From: Terana coerulea
Taxonomy: Eukaryota; Basidiomycota; Agaricomycetes; Polyporales; Phanerochaetaceae
Direction: 5' to 3'
Assembly (NCBI GenBank): GCA_024811115.1
Contig: JAKOGH010001195.1
Span: forward strand, 186,001-250,000
DNA: 64,000 bases
Below, piece by piece: positions 1-12,282 of the stretch. Position numbers and translations under genes: made by a program. The notes below the pieces were generated by a model, which saw only the letters and a program-made list of their open reading frames with translations, did no database searches and had not been told where the DNA came from. Position 1 is the first letter of the stretch. Each line of letters opens with the position of its first letter.

Positions 1-1686
1 GTGCAGAGGAAAGCCACAGTTGCTCAACTGTGTACGTAAACACATATGTTGTTATCGTATGTGCGCTCACCCTCGAACTCTGTAGACTTCCTTGACTACT
101 ATTTCCAGCACCTTGGATACCTCGCTACTCGGAAAGAGCGTCGAGAGAACTTCGATAAGGACACCGAGACTCGCGGGCTCACTCATTCGGAGTACCAGAA
201 AGAATGGAAGTCATACTGTGGACGTGAGCGGGTCGTCCTCCGCAGACGCCGTGCAAAGCTGCGGGTGGATCAGTTCCACATCATCACTCAGGTCGGGCAA
301 GGTGGCTACGGTGAAGTATACCTTGCCCGAAAGCAAGACTCTGGCGAAGTCTGTGCTCTGAAGCGCATGAAGAAGAGGACTCTCCATAAGATGGATGAGG
401 TGAGTCGCATAGGCTCTCCTAAATATCCTTGTCACTGACTGAGCTCGTACAGGTCCGCCATGTCCTTGTAGAGCGTGACATCCTGACCGCGACGAGGACA
501 CCTTGGCTCGTCCGCCTGTTGTACGCATTTCAAGATCGCGACTACATCTATTTGGCAATGGAGTATGTTCCGGGAGGAGATTTCCGTACTCTCTTGAACA
601 ACTGCCAAGGTCGACTCCGGGAGCGGCATGCTAGATTTTACTCCAGTGAGATGTTCCTGGGCATCAACGAGCTTCACAGACTGGGCTACATCCATCGTGA
701 CCTCAAGCCTGAGGTATGCTGCGACTATCATCTGAGGCTGAAGAAAGCTGACATGAATGCATTAGAACTTCCTCATTGACGGCACGGGTCATGTCAAGTT
801 GACGGACTTCGGTCTCGCGACTGGAGCCCTGAATCCCCAACGTATTGAGTCGCTGAAGATCAAGGTCAGTGCACTGGTCCTCTTCACTTCCAGCTCTGCT
901 AACACCCGCTTCAGCTTGATCAAGCAAAAAATAACCAAGTCATTCTTCGTTCGACGCTCGAGCGACGGTCGCTCTTCCAGCAAACACGCCGTCAGAACCC
1001 GCAATACGCATACTCGATTGTCGGTTCGCCTGACTACATGGCCCCAGAAGTCTTGCGCGGCAAAGCATACTCTTATTCTGTCGATTTCTGGTCCCTCGGC
1101 TGCATTCTGTTCGAGCTGGTCCTCGGCTACCCACCGTTCACTGGCCAGACGCCGGAAGAGACGTGGACGAACCTGCAGAAGTGGCCTGAGCTCTTGAAGA
1201 GGCCTTTCTGGCAAGAGGAAGACGAGGAAGACGACGTCGTGTACAGTGTTTCAGACGAAGTCTGGGACCTCATCGAGAAGTTTGTCCACATACTTCGACC
1301 GAGATGCCGTCATTGCTAATCTTCTGCTCAGACTCATCACACACGCCGAAGTCCGCTACAAGACCCTCGATGAGGTCAAGAAGCACGCCTTCTACAAGAA
1401 GACCAAATGGCAGGAGCTGCGCTCGGAAGACCCACCGATGGTGCCCGCCTTGGACTCCGAGACCGACACCGGGTATTTCGATGACTTCAGCAACGAGGAG
1501 GAGATGGCGAAGTACGAGGAGGTGCGCGAGAAGCAGCGGTATGTCGACGGTGTGGAGGAGTCGGAGCAGCCGATGTCGAGGGGTGTCTGGGTGGGCTTCA
1601 CGTTTGGAAAGAATGGGCCGAGTGCGAAGGCCATGACTGCGATGGGTGAGCCCGGGGACAACGGGGAGCTTGCTACGATTTTCTGA
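1..1686 (+). CDS. dbf2: Dbf2/Sid2-type NDR protein kinase (5' partial)
   Basis: AGC/NDR-family serine/threonine kinase of the mitotic exit / septation initiation pathway, where Dbf2-Mob1 (Sid2-Mob1) triggers cytokinesis. Exons I can join are <7-31, 86-399, 453-713, 766-864, 915-1279 and 1332-1686; the total is an exact multiple of three. The exon entering the window encodes RKATVAQL followed by [12 protein letters not shown], the NDR N-terminal (Mob-binding) region. Then come the glycine loop [13 protein letters not shown], the catalytic lysine in [19 protein letters not shown], the long NDR-type insert before the activation segment, [11 protein letters not shown], and a C-terminal extension with [15 protein letters not shown] and hydrophobic motif WVGFTF. 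The family assignment rests on these motifs in order. Bases 1-6 (gtgcag) look like the 3' end of an intron, so the N-terminus lies outside the window. No frame break was found. Confidence 0.92.
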
Positions 1687-1987
1687 AGATGCTTCTGGCG
1701 GACTAGTAGTAGTAGAGAATGTAACATCTATATTTACAGGAGTATTCTTGACATTGCTTGGAGCAGTTGTGAAGTCAAGTGCCTCCGAACTGAATGGCCT
1801 GAACGACATTGCATGCCTAAACTGGTCACTTCCCATCAATTTGATGCGCTTCCAGTGGGCACCGGGGAACAAGATCTAGATCTAGATCCTCACTTCACCA
1901 GCGCACACTGTCACATCCAGGTCAGAGGTCAATACTTTCTTGTAACAACTACTTCATGTAAATCTGATGACCTTTTACGATACAGTA
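1687..1987. other. intergenic gap, Dbf2 to M1 aminopeptidase
   Basis: About 300 bp between two genes on the same strand. It must hold the 3' UTR of the kinase and the promoter of the aminopeptidase. I see no TATA box, repeat or RNA gene in it. Confidence 0.6.
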
Positions 1988-4759
1988 ATGTCGGACGATC
2001 CCACATCACAGGCGAACTTCCTTGAAGTCGCCTCTCAGCACATTGATTTTGACTGGGCAGTCGATTTTGAGAAGAAAGCGTTCGATGCTTCAGCAACTCA
2101 TACGCTCCTTGTCCAGAAGGATAATTTAAAGCAAGTGATGTAAGTCCTGCGAAAGCTCTCCTATGTCGCTCGTATAACCAGATTGTGCAGCTTTGACACC
2201 TTCGCTCTGGACGTCTCGAAGGTTGAAGTCGATGGGACCACCATTTCTGTGAGCAAATTCACTATTGGCCTGCGTATGCGCACAGCATTTGAGGCTAGAT
2301 TACAGCAGGATCAATGGGCTCTTGGCAAGGATCATCCTGTGATGGGGCCCGCTTTACGGATTGCATTGCCGAAGGCTCTTCCGAAAGGCTCGACCTTCAA
2401 GGTGACCGTTCACTACAAGACAACTGACGGATGCACGGCAGTGCAATGGCTGGAGAAAGAGTACGTTCTCTACCGCTTACTCTATCTTTTACGGAATGAG
2501 CTGGATGCGAGCGCTCTTGATACAGACAGACTCAAGGGAAGAAACACCCTTACCTGTTCAGCCAATGCCAGCCAATCTATATGCGGAGCTTAGCCCCCAT
2601 TCAAGACACTCCGTCCATAAAGACCGTATGTTATGCTGTGCTGTGGTAATTCGCAGGTCTAAAAATGTGACCGGTAGACGTACAGCGCGAAGGTTCATTC
2701 CGTCCTCCCAGCGCTGATGTCGGCCATCCGTGTATCTCCCCCACAAAACGGCCCCGCGCATGACGGCAAAGTTGTTGGTAAGGACGTCGTCACCTACACC
2801 TACCACCAGGTCAGCGTCTTCGCGCCCCTAACGCCATTGGCTGCGTGACTAAACCTGGACCGGTGCAGCCCGTCCCCATCCCTTCGTACCTGATTGCGAT
2901 CGCGGCCGGAGATGTGGTGTACAAGTCCTTCCCTCAGCCGGAAGGAAAGGACTGGACAGAGTGGCGTCTGGGCCGAGCCTGACTTGATCGACGCCGCGTT
3001 CTGGGAGTTCAAGGAGGACACCACACGGTAGCTGGCACTATTTTTGTGAGGCCTGGCCTGCTGTTGATGAGGGCTGTCTAGATTCCTTGCAAAGGAGGAA
3101 ACGATCGTACCGCCGTACCGATTCAAGGTTTATGACCTTCTGGTCCTTCCGCCTTCTTTCCCGTTCGGGGGCATGGTGAGTACGGTCCTCCCTCCTGTTC
3201 CTTGGCTCTCACCTGGCTCCGAATCCATAGGAGAATGCGTGTTTGACGTTCCTCACACCAAGTGAGTGTTATTTGCGACAGGTTATCGCTAAGCGTAAAT
3301 CTGGCTCAACTTACGGCCATCAGCTCTTCTCACCGGCGACCGCTCTTTGGTAACGAGACACGTTTCTTTACCCGTATTTTGTCCCTGCTGATGTGTATCA
3401 GGTGGATGTTGTCGTGCACGAGCTTACGCACTCCTGGTTCGGCAATGGCGTAACGTGCGACATTTCTACGCCTGCTACCCAATGTCCTTCAGCACTGAGG
3501 CATTTTTGCGGCGCAGGCACGCTAACGCGACCCACTTTTGGCTCAACGAGGGCTTCACGACGTACATGGAGCGGGTGCTCCAAGAGAAGCTGCACTCTCC
3601 CGCAGCGCGCGGGTTCCAGTTCGTCATCGGTGCCAAAGGCCTCAAGAACGCGCTGAAGTCATATGCGCCTACGCCGAAGTACCAGCGGTTGGTTATTCCG
3701 TTTGAGGAGGGCGAAGATCCCGATGACGCGTATAGTGAGGTGCCGTACGAGAAGGGCGCAAACTTCCTGCTGCATCTTGGTATGGGGGACTATGGAGGCT
3801 CATGTATAATCACGCTGATGCGATGTGGTTTCGCAGAGAGGACGCTTGGTGGTCTGGACGTTTTCTTGCCATACATATATGAGTATGCGAAGACCTTCAC
3901 GGGCAAGAGTATCACCACAGATGTCTGGAAGGAACACCTCTACAGCTACTATCGTGCTAATGGCGGAGAGGAGAAGATCAAGGCCCTTGACAGTGTCAAC
4001 TGGGATGTACGTAGATATCCGTCTCATGCGTTTCGAAAAATAATGCTATTTCATAGGCCTGGCTTCATGGAGAAGGTACCGAGCTTCCGGTTAAAATGGA
4101 CTACGACACCACATTGGCGGAACAAGCATATGATCTAGCGTGAGTCGATGACATCTGCTCTACGTGCAAGGTCGTCAGGTTCACCTCTTTGCAGTGCCAA
4201 ATGGGATCGATCTAGAGATACCTGCGACCCCGCGAGGATCTTCAAAGAATCTGACATTGCTGAGTTTAACTCGAATCAGAAAGGTGACTTATAGGGAATA
4301 CATAGAAGGTATGTCTCTATACTGATTGTTACCCTCCTCCAGTCGTCTTCTTGCAATCCCTCCAATCCTACGGCGACCTTCCTTCTCCACACGTCGACCT
4401 CCTCGGCAGCCTGTACCACTTCTCCGACAACAACAATGCCGAAATCCGCTTACGCTTCTACGAACTCGCACTACAAGACACGTCTTCCGCTGCCGCAAAG
4501 AAGTATGCGCCAGACGCGCTGAAGTGGGTCGTCGGCACTGACGGCTCCGGCGTGGTCAAGGGGCGCATGAAGTTCTGCCGGCCGATATTCCAGGAGGCAA
4601 ACAAGGTCGACCACGAGCTCGCCGCGAAGACGTTCAAGGCCCACGCGAAGGCATTCCACCCTATCGCGCAGAAGATGATTGAGAAGGTATGTGGCATGTC
4701 CCGTTACCCCTACGACGCACTTCCGCTCACGGGGCTGCTAGGATCTCCAATTGGCGTAA
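1988..4759 (+). CDS. M1 zinc aminopeptidase, leukotriene A4 hydrolase type (copy 1)
   Basis: Zinc-dependent aminopeptidase/epoxide hydrolase homologue (LTA4H; yeast Lap2), normally cytosolic, removing N-terminal residues from peptides. About 16 exons join from ATG 1988 ([14 protein letters not shown]) to TAA 4757-4759 (final exon 4742-4759, DLQLA). Visible in order: saddle domain with FSQCQPIY and [40 protein letters not shown] joined to [11 protein letters not shown] (the GxMEN motif, split by an intron); zinc site HELTH with the third ligand in FWLNEGF (about 3545); and the C-terminal helical domain ending [13 protein letters not shown]. One frame break: after EGKDWT (about 2959-2961) one extra base is needed to be skipped to reach [17 protein letters not shown], which is conserved in copy 2. 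It is probably an error, otherwise a null allele. Paralogue at 24885-27617 on the opposite strand. Confidence 0.9.
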
Positions 4760-6489
4760 GGTTGCGCAGGCTGTAAGGCCGGATCGATCATATACAAAAA
4801 GAAACTCGTGTACGAGACCGAAGACAGAGTTCTTTAGCTCGCAAATACAAATACGAGGCATCCCTAGAAGCACCTGAGCCCGTCTCGTGTCTGCTGTGTA
4901 TTGAGCGTTACGGCAACACGTTCGGGCAAACCCACACCAGCACCGGCTCTTCAGAGTCTTCACGTTAAGTTTCCTTCATGGTGCATCTCATTCTGAAGAT
5001 GTCCCGTAGGTTTCCATTAGCAATTACTCTTCCTGGGAGGCGATCCTTACCAGAAGGCGGATAAACCGCCGGAACGAAGCGCACTGTGTAAAAGAACCAC
5101 GAACCGGCTGCACGAACACAAAATGAAGGGGATCAGCAGACAACGTATCAAGCCCTATCAGCCGCAGACTGACAGGATTTACGGCCGTGCGTCCCTTACC
5201 GCTCTTCAATCTGCGGTCGCATGACATGGCTAGGCACCGTCCGATCTGGAAATCTCGTTTGTTTACGGTTCCCTGATTCATTTCGCTGGGTTCTCCGTGC
5301 TATTCTTGCAATAGCGTGTGCGCGAAATCTTACCGTGCAGAACACGCTGTCCCACAAGGATTAGCCCCTACGCCTACGCTCGCATTAACGCCGTCGTGAC
5401 TTAGCGTGCGGCGCGATTCCTCGAGACAGCACGAAAGTCCCCCGCCGGCCCTATCGATATCGTCCCTGCATGCCCTCCTTCCCTGCGCAGCAGACTCAAA
5501 CTGCGAAAGTTCGCGGTTCCTACTTCCCCAGGCCGTCTCAAGGTTGCTGTTACAGCCTCGGGTGGGTGGCATCGCGCCGGAGTGCCGAGCATGCATGCAG
5601 AACTAGCCTCGTGTGCCAGCCAAAGCCAAGCTATCCCATTCGCAGGAGAAAGCAGACGAACGCAGCCGGACCGACATTATCGCCGCCCCGGCGGTTGCTT
5701 ATGTTCCTCGGTATCGGTGCGGTCTGTAGCTGCGCGTATTCAGTCCTGACGCAGCGTTGGGAAAGAGCAGCGTCGGCAATGCGTACCTGAAAGGTGGACC
5801 TCGACGATTTCTAGAGATAAATGGCCTTGGCGAGTGCAGAGCGGGTGTGAGTGAACTAGCATCGATACTTTTATGCCACACATGTCGATGTGCCTGCTGT
5901 GCCTGGCAATTGCGTATAAAATCAAGACATAATATGGACTGGCTGAAACCCATGACAGGTTACAGATGGTCCGCTTGCAGGCAAGGAGGCGACACGCATG
6001 TCGGGTTCGTAGCCGCATGAAGAGCTCCGTGCAGTTCCTCATCGATGTGTGCGGGACCACGGCAACCTTGCAGGAAGAGTTTCAAGAACCTCTCCAACAC
6101 TGATCTCAGAGCTTAGTGGTCGCATGTCCAACACATCAAGCTTGGCGTATACATGAGTACAGTGATCCTAATTGGCCAACCTCAATAGAACTAGACACTC
6201 ACGATCCTGCGTCACACTCCTTAATCATCGGGCGAGTTTGAGATTATAGGAATCACTCGTTTGTCGAGCTTATATGCATACACCAAGACAAATACCGAGA
6301 ATCGTACCGACACAGTTGAGAGAGGAATTTGCAAATAAACAGCATGCAAGCATGAGCCTGGTGTATGATTGAGAGCATGCATGGCATAGGATACAGATAC
6401 GGTGCGGGGTGCGTGCGGGAGATGAGAGAGGGCCTTGCCGAAAGCGACCTTGGGTGGTAGGGAGGTAATGATCATAGGTGAGGGTGCAT
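4760..6489. other. gene-free stretch, aminopeptidase to RPL19
   Basis: About 1.7 kb between convergent genes. Open frames on both strands (for example 5330-5790 and 5699-6060) are short, overlap each other and show no domain, signal peptide or splice pattern. No tRNA, TIR or tandem repeat recognised. The last ~250 bp before 6490 should hold the RPL19 3' UTR. Confidence 0.5.
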
Positions 6490-7181
6490 TTACTCCTTCG
6501 CAGTTTCGTGCTCGACAGCCAGGATCGCAGAACGCTTCTCCAGAACACGGGCAGCGCGACGCTCGCGAGCAGCCTGGAAATCCAATGTGAATGGGAGAAG
6601 AATGTTTGATGGGACTACAACGTACCTTGTTCTTGACACGGCGAGCCTCCATCTGGTCGGATAGGACCTTGGTCCGGGTCTTCTCAGCCTTCGCCTTGTG
6701 GATGAACTCCATGAGAACACGCTTGTTCTTGAAGACGTTACCCTTCGACTTCTGGTACAGGGAGTGGTATCTTTTTGGGGTGCATGTTGGCGGAAGCTTT
6801 GTTTTGAACAGAATGCGTTACTCACAGGTGCTTATCGATCTTGCCCGCCTCCCGGTACTTCCTCAGCAACCGACGCAGAACCCGCTGTCTCCTCATCCAC
6901 TGAACCTTGGTGGGCATACGCGCCTCAGCGGTACCCTTCCGCTTACCGGGGCCAGTGTGACGACCCTTGCGCTTGGCAGCCAAAAGCTCCTGCGTGCGGG
7001 CACGCGAGTGGACGGTCGTTGGCTTGATGATAATGCGGCCATCCTTGATGAGCTTCTTGACGTGAGTGCGAGAGTTGGCGTTGCCGATCTCAGACTGCTC
7101 AGCGGGGTCGAGCCAGATTTTGCGCTTGCCGACGCCCGCGACGGATGCGGCGAGCCGCTTTTGACTGCGAAGGTTGACCAT
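6490..7181 (-). CDS. RPL19: 60S ribosomal protein L19 (eL19)
   Basis: Component of the cytosolic large ribosomal subunit. Three exons, complement 6826-7181, 6626-6770 and 6490-6573, give 194 residues with an exact reading frame. The start [14 protein letters not shown], the block [11 protein letters not shown], the glycine/lysine-rich [18 protein letters not shown] and the basic C-terminal helix rich in K/R/E are diagnostic of eukaryotic L19. The start is the first ATG at 7179-7181, directly matching the family N-terminus. Introns are 52-55 nt. No frame break, in contrast to many neighbours. Confidence 0.97.
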
Positions 7182-9679
7182 GATGTCTAAAATTGAAACG
7201 ACAGCGCAACGCCCTCACAGGTCAGCACGACAACCAGGATCCAACAAAATGCAAGCATAATGTACTCGCCTTGAGTCTTGAGGGGGTCGATGGGGGCGGC
7301 GCACGGCGGGGAGGGGGCCTAGCGTGCGAGCTCTGGATTACGTGAGCAAAGCCACACGGCGTTATCCGAAACCTTATCAATTGAGCTGAGCAGTTCTGGG
7401 ATGCCGAGCATGCCGACCCCCGCCGCGCCGGGCTTGTCGGCAGTCGGTCACACGCCTTTGCTCGCGAGCTCCGGCTCGGCCGTTGGCCAGGCTCCTTCCT
7501 CAGCTCGCCCCTTCGAGTTTCCGCTGGGAGGGCGTAAACGCCCGACGTGAACGTCTCCCAGAACTCTCAGGGACGGCTGGCTCCAAACTTTAGCGCCTGA
7601 TTATGTCATCCGGGTGAAGCTCCGGTTCGGCCGTGGTAAGGTAGACACCTATGGCTTTTCTGCTCTATTGCTCTTCGCAATCTGCTTCAAATGGTAGACA
7701 TAGCTGTGAATAAAGTCTCTACTCATCTTATGGACGTTATTTGTGTGAAAATAATCATATTGGCCTGGTGCAACCGCTCGGGCTGCGAAATGTGTTAGTG
7801 ATGGTGGAAAGCAAAGCATTCAGCGAGTTATACATAAGTTCTAGCCACAAAACATGTGCTAACTTCCGTCCAGTAAGTCCTATAAGTATTGGAAGTAGTT
7901 TTGCTGCCAAATGATACTGCAGAGTACACTAACTTTGCGCAATGCAGCAAACTGCCAAGCCTCTACGCCGAGACGCCTGCCCCATTTGGGCTCTCCCGGG
8001 GACCGAGTGGCCGGATTGATCTGGCGCTAAAGTTTGGAGCCAGCCTCCCTGAGAGTTGCGTCCGAGAGTTCGGCCCAAGCGGGCCGGAGTCCGTACGGTT
8101 GAGAGCAACTCGCAGGGAGCGCTGGGAAGGAGACTGGCCGTTGGCTGCCGGTCTGCTTGCTGCTTGCTTCCGGACGACGACATGGTTGCAATGCGCTTGC
8201 GGTGTGTTTCGCTCTTGCCTTCTGCCTGCTTTGCAATTCGACCCAGGATCTCAGCTCAATGCTCTCGGGCTAGTCTCGCGGCCGCACTCGACCTCTGGTC
8301 CAAACATGCTTGCTCGGTGCCTCCGCTACTCCCGATCCCGTCCGGTCTCCTACACTGCCCCCTACTCATGCAGGAAGCTCTCGTATCGCCCAGTTACCCA
8401 TTTTCGGCGTCGTCGGATGCACTTGGGCGCAGGAGGAAGACAGGCGTTAGGGTAGGCGTAACGTGGACTGGCAACGCTCGTCCGATATTCCTGGCAAGGA
8501 CCTCTCTGGACGATGGCTTCAGCTGCAGTCCGGCTTCCTGACGATGACTCCTCCAGCCTTCTCTTCGCCCGCGACGTTTCTTTTCCACCCACCGAGAGCC
8601 ATCGGAACCTTGTCGGCCAGAGCTTCCCTCTGGGGGTGGACACCAGGGGCGGCCGCCACACGCTGCATCACCAGTCAGCTTTCCCGCCCGGATAGAACGT
8701 GCTTCGCGTTCTCTCAGGCCGCTCAGACAAGGAACAACGTTCTGATCAGTGGCAGACGAATGGCACTACTCTCCTGGCGCTTGGCGGCATTTCGCACCAT
8801 CAGTGTGCAGGCTACTCAATGGCGGCCCTGCGTTATCTCGGTGATGTACCGTTCCACCGCGCACCTATCGACATGTACGCTCGCTTCCACAGCCGCAAGA
8901 CATCTCGATTACCTGGCCGCACATGAAATGCTTCTATCAGATTCCCAACCTAAGGCGTACCGGTCTGATTCAAGTCCACGCTAATTGACGGTGCTCGCTC
9001 ATCACATTCCATCACCTCGTGTGCGATATCCGTTCAAGCAGGGGAGCGGTAGCTTGCGTCAAGTCTGTACGACATACCGCAGATCGATTTGTGTCGATAC
9101 GAGGAATATGCCGTTACCGTAAAATATACGCCTTTCCAGTTCGCAACGAGGCCATGCATTCCCTCAAACGTTGAGCGAGCGTCATTCATTTCGGTCCAGC
9201 GGACACACTGTGTGTCAGAAGCGAGCGAGCCTTTCAATTTTATGGGCGACTGCAGCCTGCGGAAAGGCGACAGGCACGGAGCAGGAGAACAGAGGCTGCT
9301 GCAAGAGAATAATTTAAGTGCTTAGATAATCCGGTATATAAGACCGGAACAGACCAAACGCCACTTTCTCCCCTTCACTTTGTAAATTCCCTGTGCCTCC
9401 GTCAGCAACCCCCGCTGCTCTTCAGCTCCCTCTAAAGGCTTTAGCGAGGGGACACCCCTCTCGCTCGCCTTCACAACACCTCTTTGCAACAAGCAACCAA
9501 CTCAGTAACGTCTCCAGCCGTCATGATATCCCTATAAACACATATAAGCCATCCCAAACGCCTTACAGACGTCTCCACCCCACCTGCTTCACCAGCGGAA
9601 CGACTTGACATCGCATACATACACATCGACATTTCCAGACAGACAAGCTCACACGATTCCACGCACTCCCTCTACGAAC
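7182..9679. other. gene-free stretch with foldback repeat
   Basis: About 2.5 kb between the RPL19 start and the HAL-type kinase start (divergent promoters). It contains the inverted repeat described separately (7481-8140) and a TATA-like element TATATAA at 9335-9341, about 340 bp before the kinase ATG. Long open frames at 7889-8661 on both strands lie in GC-rich DNA, overlap one another and show no recognisable protein features, so I do not call them. Confidence 0.5.
7481..8140. repeat. imperfect inverted repeat / foldback element
   Basis: A left arm at about 7481-7597 matches the reverse complement of about 8022-8140. The inner ~35 bases are nearly identical (both arms carry CTGGCTCCAAACTTTAGCGC, with one indel nearby), and similarity decays outward over ~120 bp. 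The spacer is about 425 bp without a recognisable gene. No clean target-site duplication was found, so it may be a decayed foldback transposon or an old inverted duplication. Confidence 0.6.
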
Positions 9680-11614
9680 ATGGTAGACACGACCGCGAGC
9701 ACCGACGCCGCCCAGGCTGAGGGCGAAGGCCCCGAGGGCTCAGACAAACCCCCGAATAAGGGTAGAACCCCACAGAAATTCAGTGCATCCATGAAGAGGC
9801 GTTTCTCGAACGGAATGAAGCTTCCCTCCTCGAAGCTTACGACGCCGTTGGCCACGACCGCGCCTTCACCAGCGAACATTTCCCCGAGCCACGTCCCCTT
9901 CCTCCTCCCGACGCACACAGCTATCCAAAGGCTCCTGAGCGCACCAGGAGGGATCTCCAGCGGACGGATCTGGATCAGCTCGAGAAGTTGTCTCTGAACG
10001 GCGGCGCACCGCCCATGAACAAGACGGCGTCGTCCACGACGGGCACCATGACTCCGTCCTCCAGCGAGTCTCCCTCTGCTTCCGAGAGCGAGAGCTGGAG
10101 TCTCCCCCTCCACGCAACCACCGAGCCGGGCTCCCAGTTTCTCTTCGGGCAAGGCAGGCGGCAAGGTCTTGCTCGAGAAGGGCGAGCCGTTGGTCAAGTC
10201 GACGTCCAGGTCCTCCACAAAGAAGGAGCGGGACACAAGCAAGACGCCGACCGCAGCTCCCAAGGTTTCGCCCACCCCTTCGCGGGAAAGCACCAGGGAT
10301 AGCATCTCCGGCCGTCCCAAAGGCCCCCCTTCTGTTCACTCTGACTCTGGGCAGAAGTTCACTCTCAAGGACCTACTCGGTGCCCCGAAACTCGTGCGGA
10401 GGTCTTCCGCCCGCTCAACCGGGAGCAGTAAGAAATCGGGCGGGTCTGACGGAGGGCGCTCAGTGGCCGGAGACAGCACGGCCAGCTTGCTGAAGAAGTA
10501 CGGAGTCTGCGAGAAGGTCGCCATCGGCAAGGGCGCGACGTCCGTTGTCCGCCTCGCTCACAAGTGGGATCGCTCAGAAGAGAAGCTGTATGCCGTGAAG
10601 GTGCGTCCGCGCTCTTTCGAGCTTCTGTCCAGCGGTTCTTACGACGTGATGCCTCATAGGAATTCCGGAAACGACGGAAGAACGAGACGGAGAAGGAGTA
10701 CGTCAAGAAGCTTACAGCAGAGTTTTGCATCTCGTCGACCCTCCACCACATCAACATCGTCGAGACTGTCGATCTCGTGCAAGACGAGAACATGCACTGG
10801 TGCGAGGTCATGGAGTTCTGCCCTGGCGGGGACCTGTACGCTGCGATCAAGCGGGGCGGCATGTCGCCTGCTGAAGTGGAGTGCTGCTTCAAGCAAATCC
10901 TTACCGGCGTAGCCTATCTTCACAGTCAGGGTGTTGCGCACCGCGACATCAAGCCTGAGAACCTATTCTTCGACACGAAGGGTCATCTGAAGGTGCGCGC
11001 TCCTGATTTTCGTGTTCCATCCTAAAAGTACTAATAATAGCTCAGATTGGCGACTACGGTGCCTCGACGGTGTACCGCCTTCCCTGGGAGACTACGATCC
11101 ACATGTCCACTGGATTATGCGGTAGCGAGCCGTACATAGCTCCGGAGCAATTTTTGGGCAAACGTAAGCTGCTGTCTTCGTGTACAGCACATAGTCCGCC
11201 TAATTGTCTCCCTGCATATCCTTCCGCCTGGGCTCTGAAGCATATGATGCTCGCCTAGTCGACATCTGGGCCTGCGGTATTGTCTACTATTGTCTCCACT
11301 TCCAGGAGCTGCCATGGACGGTCGCACAACCCACGGACGCTCTGTTCGCGGCGTACGTCCAAGCGTGCGCTTCCGCCGTCCCGGCGCAGTCTCAGTGCCC
11401 TCCGACAATCAACAACCTGTCGCCGCGCGCCTGCAGACCGCTTATACGAAAGATGCTGGAGCCGAATCCCAAGCTCCGTGCCTCCATCGAGGACATCGTG
11501 AACCACACATGGATACAAGGCGTCGCCATATGCCACGAGGCACCGAAGCCCACGCACATGCACGTCTACGCTCAGGCCATGGCGGAGTCCAAGATCCAGG
11601 TCCTGGCACCATAG
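9680..11614 (+). CDS. HAL4/SAT4-type (NPR/HAL5 family) protein kinase
   Basis: Fungal-specific serine/threonine kinase of the family that regulates ion and nutrient transporters. The start is taken at ATG 9680 (MVDTTAST). A Ser/Pro-rich disordered N-terminus of ~250 residues precedes the kinase domain: glycine loop IGKGATSVVRLAHKWD, catalytic lysine in LYAVK-EF, GVAHRDIKPENLFF, a DYG in place of DFG (IGDYGAS), GSEPYIAPEQF and VDIWACGIVYYCL. Introns start at about 10600, 10992 and 11166. The C-terminus is HMHVYAQAMAESKIQVLAP, stop 11612-11614. Anomaly: the N-terminal region changes frame twice, once between about 9865 and 9960 (towards a frame reading DQLEKLSLNGG) and back between about 10075 and 10125. 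These may be two sequence errors or introns I cannot place. The kinase domain itself is intact. Confidence 0.85.
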
Positions 11615-12274
11615 CCTGCACGCGCCGCGCTCTCGTGGCTCGGACCTCAGACATTTCTCCACTGTTGCCAGCGTCGCGCACTGCCGGAGCTCTCCTTTAT
11701 GTTATTGTGATACCTTCCTGGTGACGCTTGCGCTGTTGTTCTCTGTTTTGTTTCCGCCTTTCCTTGCTCGCTGCTTTTTATTCCGTCCCTTCCGCGCTGT
11801 TTCTCGTTTACGTTCGCACTCAAGTCAATGTAGATGTACTACTTTACCTAGTTTGTAGGGAGGCCCTGTCAGCTTGCTCTATACGCTCTGGAATGTCATG
11901 CGATTCCGTCACGAACGCGAGTCTGTGCGCAGCAGCCGCGATTGGTGTTGGCGAGGATAGACGGATCGAAAGATCCACTACTTAGGCCGGCGCACGTGTG
12001 TACTGCTCTGACTTGGGCTTATGAGATCTGCTTAGGTTCGGCAATTCAGCACCGCTGGCCATAACTTTGCTATAGCCTGAACCGATCATTTTACGAAAAA
12101 GTTGCAAAGCGTCCTGCCAGTGTTCCCAGCGGCTCACCGGTGTTAGCCAGTGTTAGCCACGCCGCCGATGTTGTCGACGACGGACGTAGTCGATGTGACT
12201 ATGTAGGACGCGGAAGGTACCTTAATCTCCAATTCCAAAGTGAAGCGTTTCCAGTGTCCACAACAGTTTCTACT
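11615..12274. other. gene-free stretch
   Basis: 3' flank of the HAL-type kinase up to the target-site duplication of the MITE. Short repeated phrases (GTGTTAGCCAGTGTTAGCCA near 12140) are seen, but no gene. Confidence 0.4.
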
Positions 12275-12282
12275 GTCCAGGC

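Noticed and set aside
1270..1872. 200-residue open frame antisense to the Dbf2 kinase
   Set aside because: It mirrors the coding strand of a clear kinase and shows no domain or splice structure.
2950..2970. Programmed ribosomal frameshift in the aminopeptidase
   Set aside because: No slippery heptamer or downstream structure is evident, and copy 2 reads through the same region in one frame.
7889..8984. Several overlapping frames of 99-188 residues
   Set aside because: Both strands and several frames are open at once in GC-rich DNA, part of it inside an inverted repeat; no protein motif.
9649..10320. 223-residue open frame antisense to the HAL-type kinase N-terminus
   Set aside because: It arises from GC-rich Ser/Pro codons on the other strand; no recognisable features.
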